From the NCBI GenBank assembly GCA_016722375.1, contig JADKJG010000004.1, positions 1-64,000 of the forward strand: 64,000 bases of DNA, read 5' to 3'. Every line of letters starts with the position of its first letter. Within the stretch, counting starts at the first letter, position 1. This document shows positions 58,920 to 64,000 of the stretch, piece after piece. Source of the DNA: Bacteroidota bacterium (GTDB taxonomy: Bacteria; Bacteroidota; Bacteroidia; Chitinophagales; LD1). The notes under the pieces were generated by a model. It saw nothing but the letters and a program-made list of their open reading frames with translations, had not been told where the DNA came from and made no database searches. Both the position numbers and the translations under genes were made by a program.

Positions 58920-59417
58920 CTATAAGGCTTTTGGAGTCAGGAAGTATTTCAAGTGGCCTTTCACTGATGGAGGAGATAGGTGCCAATCGGGATGATTGAA
59001 CTCTATCCAGACCACGCCGGTGGTTGGTACTTGGAGAACTTTTTCGTCAAGGAACAAGTTGGCAAAGTGTGTGGTAGATGGATTGTGACCTACGACGACG
59101 AGCGTCTTTATGTCTGCTTCTGTTTCTTGTACGACCTCGAGATATTCTTCGGCAGGGGATTCATAGAGGCGCTTATCGAAAAGTACATTCTCTGTTTCAA
59201 AATTTAAAGCCTTGCAAAAGTATTCAGCGGTTTGCCGGGTGCGATTGGCAGGGCTGCAAAGAATGAGGTCAGGTTTCAAACCTAAGTCTTTCAGCTTCTT
59301 TGACATTCTTAAAGTATCGTTTACCCGGTCTTTATTGATAGGTCGGTCAAAATCTGAATCAAGTGGGTTGTCCCAGTTAGATTTTGTGTGGCGGATTAAA
59401 ATAAGCTGTCTTTTCAT
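58920..59417 (-). CDS. sixA: SixA-like phosphohistidine phosphatase
   Basis: The 165-residue histidine phosphatase has the catalytic LILIRHTKSNWDN (RH motif), SPANRTRQTAEYF, and the second His in VVVGHNPSTTHFAN. SixA-type enzymes dephosphorylate phosphohistidine domains of sensor kinases or the PTS. The target here is unknown. Confidence 0.9.
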   Translation of the reverse strand: MKRQLILIRHTKSNWDNPLDSDFDRPINKDRVNDTLRMSKKLKDLGLKPDLILCSPANRTRQTAEYFCKALNFETENVLFDKRLYESPAEEYLEVVQETEADIKTLVVVGHNPSTTHFANLFLDEKVLQVPTTGVVWIEFNHPDWHLSPPSVKGHLKYFLTPKAL

Positions 59418-59530
59418 GCGACGAAAATATTGGTTTGAACAAGATATGCTTTGCTGTTTGATGATGAAGGTCAGAAATTCGCTTGATGAGACTCATTAGG
59501 AAGTTTGTGGGCTAAAACTATTTTTGCCGC

Positions 59531-59908
59531 GTGATTCGTAAGACGTTTGGGGTGTTATTGGCTTTCATAATCGTTGCTCAGGGCTTGATGAATTTAGGGT
59601 TGTATGCTTACTATAACCTGAACAAAAGAATGATTGCCGAGAAACTTTGTATCAACAAGAACAATCCCCAATTGCATTGTAATGGTCATTGTTATCTGAC
59701 CAAGCAATTGAAGAAAGCCGAAGAAAACGAAAAGCAACAATCGCAATCCTTAAAAGAAAAGGAAGAGCAGGTGGTTACGACTCACGAAGTATTGCGCATT
59801 TCCTATTTCCCCCAGTTTGTGGAAACGGGTCTTTATATTCCTTATCCTAATTCAGGCACTACTCCTCCTTTCACGGAAATCATTCCGCCGCCTAAGTTAG
59901 TCGCATAA
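59531..59908 (+). CDS. Small membrane protein with HCNGHC motif, Bacteroidota metal-associated family
   Basis: The 125-residue product has an N-terminal membrane helix (FGVLLAFIIVAQGLMNLGLYAYY), then KLCINKNNPQLHCNGHCYLTKQL, a cysteine-histidine motif typical of a Bacteroidota family often near metal or TonB genes, and an acidic/glutamine helix. A role in copper or other metal handling is suggested by the motif, not shown. The GTG start is 4 bases after a TATTTTTG box, so the true start may lie further in. Confidence 0.6.
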   Translation: MIRKTFGVLLAFIIVAQGLMNLGLYAYYNLNKRMIAEKLCINKNNPQLHCNGHCYLTKQLKKAEENEKQQSQSLKEKEEQVVTTHEVLRISYFPQFVETGLYIPYPNSGTTPPFTEIIPPPKLVA

Positions 59909-60008
59909 ACATTCTTGTTGGTTATTGCCGTTCGTACAGATCTAAATGTTTAGGCTGGAGGCGATATCGCGTATTTGCTACTATTTTCTATTCTAAATCA
60001 ATTAATAA

Positions 60009-60425
60009 ATGAAAAACAATAAATCACTCATTATATCCCTCTTAGCTATTTCTGCCCTGTTCAGTATTTTCTTCGTGTCTTGCAGCAAAGATGAAAACAC
60101 CCATTTGCTGACTACGGCAAGCATTATCATCGATTCACCTTTGTCTTCTTCAATTTATTCGCCAAATGATACAGTAAAAATTAGTGGTACAATCACATCA
60201 GATTCTACGCTTCATGGTTATCAGATATATCTCCGTAATAAAGCCGACAAATCGTCTATTGCGATATTTAATGTTCACGAACATGCGACCCAAATTACTA
60301 TAGATCAGTTTTGGGTGAATACAATAATTACCGATACGACTGATGTAGAGCTTGAGATTATTGCTGCTCTTGACCACGATGGTAATTCAATCGGCAAAAA
60401 AGTAAGTTTCAAATGCATCCCATAA
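60009..60425 (+). CDS. Predicted lipoprotein, paralogous to the gene at 61395
   Basis: The 138-residue lipoprotein (lipobox in SIFFVSCSKDE) has a beta-sandwich-like mature part (PLSSSIYSPNDTVKISGTITSD; YQIYLRNKADKSSIAIFNVHEHA). It aligns in layout with the gene at 61395: same length, same N-terminal pattern S-P-x-A/S and G-x-I/A after it, and a conserved His in the middle. DUF4625-type similarity is possible. It overlaps the following barrel gene by a few bases if that gene starts at 60413. Confidence 0.65.
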   Translation: MKNNKSLIISLLAISALFSIFFVSCSKDENTHLLTTASIIIDSPLSSSIYSPNDTVKISGTITSDSTLHGYQIYLRNKADKSSIAIFNVHEHATQITIDQFWVNTIITDTTDVELEIIAALDHDGNSIGKKVSFKCIP

Positions 60426-60451
60426 TTTCATATAAAAAGGATTATGGCAAC

Positions 60452-61363
60452 ATGACGAAGTTCTGCTTCGTCATGTTGTTGTTCTTCATGGTAGGATGGA
60501 GTTCTAAGTCGCTGGGTCAATCCTGCTGTTGTACCGGCGCGGGCTCTAATTATTCCATTCTTCCTAATCTCAACAAGAATGTAGTTGGGCTGCGGTGGAC
60601 ATACAGCTACCTATATTCTGAAAAAATCAGTCTAAATCCAGAACTGAACGGTATGCGGACCAACATAAATTTTAATACGGCAGAATTTTTCGGTCGGTTT
60701 AATCTGAATAGACTATTGCAGTTATCCGCCTTTGTTCCAGTAAATTTTGTGAGTGAACAATCGAGGATTTCCAATCAAAAAACCACTGGTTTGGGAGATA
60801 TTAGCATGATGATGCAGTTTCTTGTACTCGACCCGTTGAAATGTCACGGAAGCAAATCCAAACACCAGCTTCGCTTAGGAGTCGGCTTCAAATTGCCGAG
60901 TGGTAAGCACAAAAAAGAGGATAATAATCTTTACTCCACTAGCGTTCAACCCGGAACGGGCAGTACGGATTTTTTCTTTAACGCTATTTACACATATCGC
61001 TATAACGATTTCGGCATGAATGTCAGTGGATCGTATCGAGCCAATACGGTAAACTCCTATCGTTTTAGATTTGGAGACAAGCTAGAAGGCGGGGCTAATG
61101 CTTTTTACATTTTGAAGAGTGGCAGTTGGAGTTTTATGCCTGCTGTTGGTATAAAGTACCTTCATTCTTTTCATAACTATAATCGTGGAGAAGCAGTCTA
61201 TCTTTCGCCCTCCGAAGTGCTTAGCACTAATTTTTCCTGTGATATTTTTTATAAACCATTGGCTCTAAGCCTTTCAGTTCAGCCTGTAGCATATAACTAT
61301 GCGGGTGTGGGAGATGTTACTCGCAAGTTGATGCTAGAGGCAGGACTATTCTATAATTTCTAA
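60452..61363 (+). CDS. Outer-membrane transporter-like beta-barrel with N-terminal CCC motif
   Basis: The 303-residue protein from 60452 (MTKFCFVMLLFFMVGW signal; an upstream ATG at 60413 is also open) begins the mature part with SCCCTGAGSNYSILP, then amphipathic strands (NKNVVGLRWTYSYLYSE; GLGDISMMMQFLV; FKLPSGKHKKED). It ends in Phe (AGLFYNF), as many barrels do. This resembles the transporter/MetA-pathway barrel families. The cysteines and the flanking lipoproteins and HCNGHC protein suggest metal uptake or export, which is inference. Confidence 0.7.
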   Translation: MTKFCFVMLLFFMVGWSSKSLGQSCCCTGAGSNYSILPNLNKNVVGLRWTYSYLYSEKISLNPELNGMRTNINFNTAEFFGRFNLNRLLQLSAFVPVNFVSEQSRISNQKTTGLGDISMMMQFLVLDPLKCHGSKSKHQLRLGVGFKLPSGKHKKEDNNLYSTSVQPGTGSTDFFFNAIYTYRYNDFGMNVSGSYRANTVNSYRFRFGDKLEGGANAFYILKSGSWSFMPAVGIKYLHSFHNYNRGEAVYLSPSEVLSTNFSCDIFYKPLALSLSVQPVAYNYAGVGDVTRKLMLEAGLFYNF

Positions 61364-61394
61364 AATTTTTATTCAATCAATTAAAACAAACAAC

Positions 61395-61805
61395 ATGAAA
61401 ATCAAAACAACCGGCATCGTTGCCACAGCAATCTTTCTTTTATCCATTGCGGCTTGCACAAAAAAAGAGGATTCAGGCTATCCAAACCTGAGTATTTCAT
61501 CACCTACTGCAGCACAGATGTTTAGCTCTGGCGATACGATGTACCTGAAAGGTACGGCATTGGCATCGGGAACAGATGACGCTCATTTATTGCACGAGGT
61601 GATGGTGGCAGTTAAATGGCAGGCAGACAGCTCCGTAATGTTTTCTGCTAATTACAGCACTCATGATTTAGAAAGTTTTGATTTTGACACTTTCTTCATC
61701 ACACCTTCAGTAGTAACTCCCACAAATGCATTTGTTGAGGCAAAAGCCGAAAACCACATTCCGATGGTGACTACTAAAACAATTTCAGTCATGATACATC
61801 CATAG
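61395..61805 (+). CDS. Predicted lipoprotein, paralogous to the gene at 60009
   Basis: The 136-residue lipoprotein (MKIKTTGIVATAIFLLSIAACTKKE) has beta-rich mature sequence (SISSPTAAQMFSSGDTMYLKGTALAS; SFDFDTFFITPSVV) parallel to the 60009 product. Two paralogous lipoproteins bracket the barrel gene. It contains several His residues (DDAHLLHEV, YSTHDLE) that could bind metal. A strong terminator follows. Confidence 0.65.
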   Translation: MKIKTTGIVATAIFLLSIAACTKKEDSGYPNLSISSPTAAQMFSSGDTMYLKGTALASGTDDAHLLHEVMVAVKWQADSSVMFSANYSTHDLESFDFDTFFITPSVVTPTNAFVEAKAENHIPMVTTKTISVMIHP

Positions 61806-61819
61806 TAATTTACCCTGTT

Positions 61820-61860
61820 ATCAGCAATCCCCGACAATTCTCGTTGGGGATTGCTGATTT
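61820..61860 (+). terminator. Intrinsic terminator after the lipoprotein-barrel operon
   Basis: ATCAGCAATCCCC, a 13-base loop, then GGGGATTGCTGAT: a perfect 13 bp stem followed by T's. Confidence 0.95.
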
Positions 61861-61916
61861 TAGCTAACACTAATAGGGCGCTGGGATATCGCTAAATATT
61901 CTGTTTAGAGAACGGA

Positions 61917-62150
61917 TTAGAAATCCCAAACCGGGTTTCGTTTTCTATGGATGAAATACTTCATCCGCATCCAAAATGCAAGGATCATATAGAGAATAAC
62001 TGGTGAGCCTACAGTAAGAAAGCTGGTATAAATAAAGAACAGCCGAATGTCTCGAGCGGGCATTTTGAGTTTTTCTCCAATACGCTCACAAACACCGAAT
62101 ATACGTGACTCGATGACAAAACGAGTGGACTCCAAGGACATCATTTTCAT
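61917..62150 (-). CDS. PspC-domain membrane protein
   Basis: The 77-residue protein matches the PspC domain: RIFGVCERIGEKLKMPARDIRLFFIYTSF, then a transmembrane helix (VGSPVILYMILAFWM). PspC proteins take part in phage-shock-type membrane stress responses. No other psp genes are nearby, so its role here is uncertain. Confidence 0.85.
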   Translation of the reverse strand: MKMMSLESTRFVIESRIFGVCERIGEKLKMPARDIRLFFIYTSFLTVGSPVILYMILAFWMRMKYFIHRKRNPVWDF

Positions 62151-62174
62151 GGTTTTATTCCGAAAGTTATAAAA

Positions 62175-63446
62175 TCATTTTAAAATCTTATTTCCAATAG
62201 CACATTCCAGACAACGAAAATGACTACAGTATTCAGTTTTTAATTGTAACAAAGCCTGGGTATCGAATGCATCGTTAGGTTTTATCCCTAATAGTATCCA
62301 ATTTTTAATTATAGCATTATCTTCTGCTTCACATTCTTCTAGAAGCTTCAATGCGCGTTCGCAATATTCCTCTTGGTCCTTATACTTTCCATAGGCAAAT
62401 AGCACTGGTGCAACCGCATTGATTAGGAGAACGTTTTTCGCCCCGCTACCCAGACGAAACTTTACTTATTTTGAAAGTTTGTCAAATACATAATGTTGCT
62501 GCCAATAGTCAGATACAAGCCCATCAAAAAGCATCTGAATCTTCTTAGGACTCTTTATCTCCAAAATTTGAGAAAATATCTTTTCCTCGTTGTTCATAAT
62601 AGAAGCCAATTGAGCTAAACGTATTGTAGGAAAATTAGAAGGCCGAAGGCGTAAAAATTTCCACTCATGTTTTTCGATAGGCTTAAGAGAATATAAGCGT
62701 TTGAGATATAAATACTCTTTACGAAGCTGATTAGGATATTCATCCTCCGATTCTTCTTCTAAGAAACCAGCCTGGCCGAAAACCAGCGCTTCGAGTTGCA
62801 ATGATTCGTCACGATGCTTCGCCCAAATCTTGACGGGCAGGGACTGGGCAAGCCGAGTAAAGGGTTCTTTATTAATGGATGCACCAAGATAGCGTGCGCA
62901 CATTACAAACATGATTTGCTCCCAATCATTTTTTGATTCAGAAAGTAATGCTTGTATCTGTTGCACTTTGTGCTCCATGCGTTCTATAGCAAGGCGTTCC
63001 ATAAAATGCCTAACGGTAAAGTGATTTACCTGATTAAAAAACTTTTGACAAGGAATCCAGCTTTTTCGCTGCTCTAATTCTTCATAGCGTGCTAATATTC
63101 CGGGCACGATAAGGTCTTTTAACTCTACGACCTGAATGGCTTGGCCTTTTTCATTATAGGTGTTCTTGTTCCCATTTTCATAAACGACATGGAGAATGAC
63201 GTTATTATACGCCTTGTCTCGATCATGCCGATGTTTGTGCCAATCATCTCCATTGACATGCAATTCCACTGTTCCGGCCCAAACCACATCGCCGTGTCGA
63301 ACCCTGGCATTTTGAAAATCAGCTCCAGAGTTTGCATTCTGTTCTCCTGGGTGAAGTATATCAACCAGATGTCCTTGAACCGATGTTAGGGTAAATGGCT
63401 GAAACATTCTGAACTTCCAGATAAACTGTAGTAGTTGCTCATTCAT
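62175..63446 (-). CDS. DUF2851 family protein with an in-frame TAA
   Basis: The whole region is a single frame of 424 codons, which matches the usual DUF2851 length of about 420. N-terminal conserved parts include MNEQLLQFIWKFRMF, HPGEQNANSGADFQNARV and GTVELHVNGDDWHKH. The C-terminal part carries NAVAPVLFAYGKYKDQEEY and the EYCSHFRCLECAIGNKIL cysteine motif. A TAA at 62466-62468 interrupts it between FDKLSK and VKFRLGSGAKN with no shift of frame on either side. This could be a true nonsense mutation or a base error. DUF2851 proteins are of unknown function; the terminal cysteines resemble a metal-binding motif. Confidence 0.75.
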
Positions 63447-63500
63447 ATTTCGAATATAATCATCTGCAAAATAGAGAAATGAATGGTTTGTGTTAGTCTA

Positions 63501-63530
63501 TTGTAAATCTTTTTCAATATTCTATATTTG
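63501..63530 (+). promoter_or_regulatory. Promoter of the hisG leader
   Basis: TTG (63501-63503), exactly 19 bases, then TATATTTG (63523-63530), a full match to the Bacteroidota -33/-7 consensus. Transcription should begin near 63537, about 25 bases before the leader peptide. Confidence 0.75.
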
Positions 63531-63561
63531 CACCCGTATGTTAGTTAAGAAAATTCAGAGC

Positions 63562-63615
63562 ATGTATCACCATCTTCATTCAATCTGCATGAGTGCGGAG
63601 CGTTATGATGTTTGA
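63562..63615 (+). CDS. hisL: Putative his operon leader peptide
   Basis: A 17-codon frame encodes MYHHLHSICMSAERYDV with three His codons among codons 3 to 6 (63568-63579). Its distance to the downstream terminator (stop at 63613-63615, stem at 63640) suits attenuation: a ribosome stalled at the His codons would leave GTGCGG (63593-63598) free to pair with CCGCAC of the terminator stem. Confidence 0.6.
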   Translation: MYHHLHSICMSAERYDV

Positions 63616-63639
63616 TGAGGGATCATCCAATTATATAAA

Positions 63640-63662
63640 GCCCGCACGCTGCGGGGCGTTTT
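63640..63662 (+). terminator. his attenuator terminator
   Basis: GCCCGCA-cgc-TGCGGGGC with a T4 tail, between the leader peptide and hisG. The left arm can instead pair with GTGCGG at 63593-63598, giving an antiterminator. Confidence 0.7.
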
Positions 63663-63675
63663 AATTTAAAAAAGT

Positions 63676-64000
63676 ATGGATAACAAATTACGGATTGCAA
63701 TTCAAAAATCAGGCAGGCTGAACGAGGACTCGCTCAAACTTATCAAAGACTGCGGCATTTCCATAGATAATGGAGAGGATCAGCTTAAGGTTACTGCGCG
63801 CAACTTTCCTATGGAGGTGTTTTTTCTTCGTAATTCTGACATACCTCAGTATGTAGAAGACGGAGTAGCAGACATTGCAATCATCGGTGAGAATGTTCTG
63901 ATGGAGAAACCTAATCAGGTGAATACCATTCAAAAATTAGGTTTCAGCAGATGCAAGGTGTCGCTTGCCATACCCAAAAACGAAGAGTACTCAGGCTTAT
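63676..64000 (+). CDS. hisG: ATP phosphoribosyltransferase (partial, runs off the window)
   Basis: The first 108 codons are present: LRIAIQKSGRLNEDSLKLIKDCG at the start, then MEVFFLRNSDIPQYVEDGVADIAIIGENVL, and KLGFSRCKVSLAIPK. This is the HisG catalytic domain, which starts histidine synthesis by joining ATP and PRPP. No HisZ partner is visible, so it is probably the long form with a regulatory C-terminal domain, but that part is outside the window. The attenuator directly upstream should tie expression to His-tRNA charging. Confidence 0.93.
   Translation, partial: MDNKLRIAIQKSGRLNEDSLKLIKDCGISIDNGEDQLKVTARNFPMEVFFLRNSDIPQYVEDGVADIAIIGENVLMEKPNQVNTIQKLGFSRCKVSLAIPKNEEYSGL

Noticed and set aside
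60413..60451. Upstream ATG of the barrel gene
   Set aside because: Gives a charged 13-residue lead before the signal peptide; ATG at 60452 is cleaner, though the upstream start cannot be excluded.

Overview
The window comes from a Bacteroidota genome, most likely a Chitinophagales/Saprospirales-type relative. The evidence is a type IX secretion (T9SS) sorting domain of each class, the gliding lipoprotein GldH beside a PSP1-domain protein, a MurF-alanine racemase fusion, small RRM proteins, HCNGHC-type metal proteins, and promoters of the TTG-N19-TAnnTTTG type. GC looks moderate (low to mid 40s by eye). No tRNA or rRNA was seen.

Layout. 0-8.6 kb: envelope and secreted proteins, including a collagen-like/LamG protein, a giant M12B metalloprotease with about nine nearly identical Ig-like repeats and a T9SS type A tail, and a lipoprotein. 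8.6-11.1 kb: a LysM protein apparently continuous with an outer-membrane barrel. 11.2-12.1 kb: a two-gene DUF6934 cassette between direct repeats. 12.1-17.2 kb: clpP-clpX, a sugar kinase-like gene, lptF/G and tgt. 17.2-20.3 kb: small accessory genes and repeats. 20.4-30 kb: pyrG, lepA, an RRM protein, tolC-macA, and the acpP-fabF-rnc operon. 30-32.3 kb: repeat island and hypothetical genes. 32.5-38.7 kb: PBP1A, an RsmI-like methylase, a LexA-like repressor, a TylF-like methylase. 38.8-49.2 kb: ricT-gldH, an Nramp-USP fusion, smpB, pcm, an M3 peptidase, murF-alr. 49.2-52.8 kb: a 1.2k-residue T9SS type B protein. 52.8-55.9 kb: a gene-poor repeat island with an IS110 element. 56-64 kb: an aminotransferase, heptose genes (hddC-gmhB), sixA, a putative metal locus, a DUF2851 protein, and hisG behind an attenuator.

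The most unusual signal is a set of four degenerate arrays, each with a period of exactly 21 bp and each with its own short conserved core (19.2, 31.3, 53.7 and 54.0 kb). Twenty-one bp is two DNA helical turns and also seven codons. The IS110 element sits exactly at the apex of a REP-like palindrome. Its 5' non-coding end folds into two stem-loops that share a 13-mer, and one of them carries eight bases of the target arm, as expected of a bridge RNA. hisG is preceded by a complete transcription attenuator with a His-containing leader peptide.

Many genes in the first 14 kb are broken by single-base indels, often in homopolymers. Because the essential gene clpX is among them, most are probably consensus errors rather than true pseudogenes. 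Gene spans are therefore given across the breaks.
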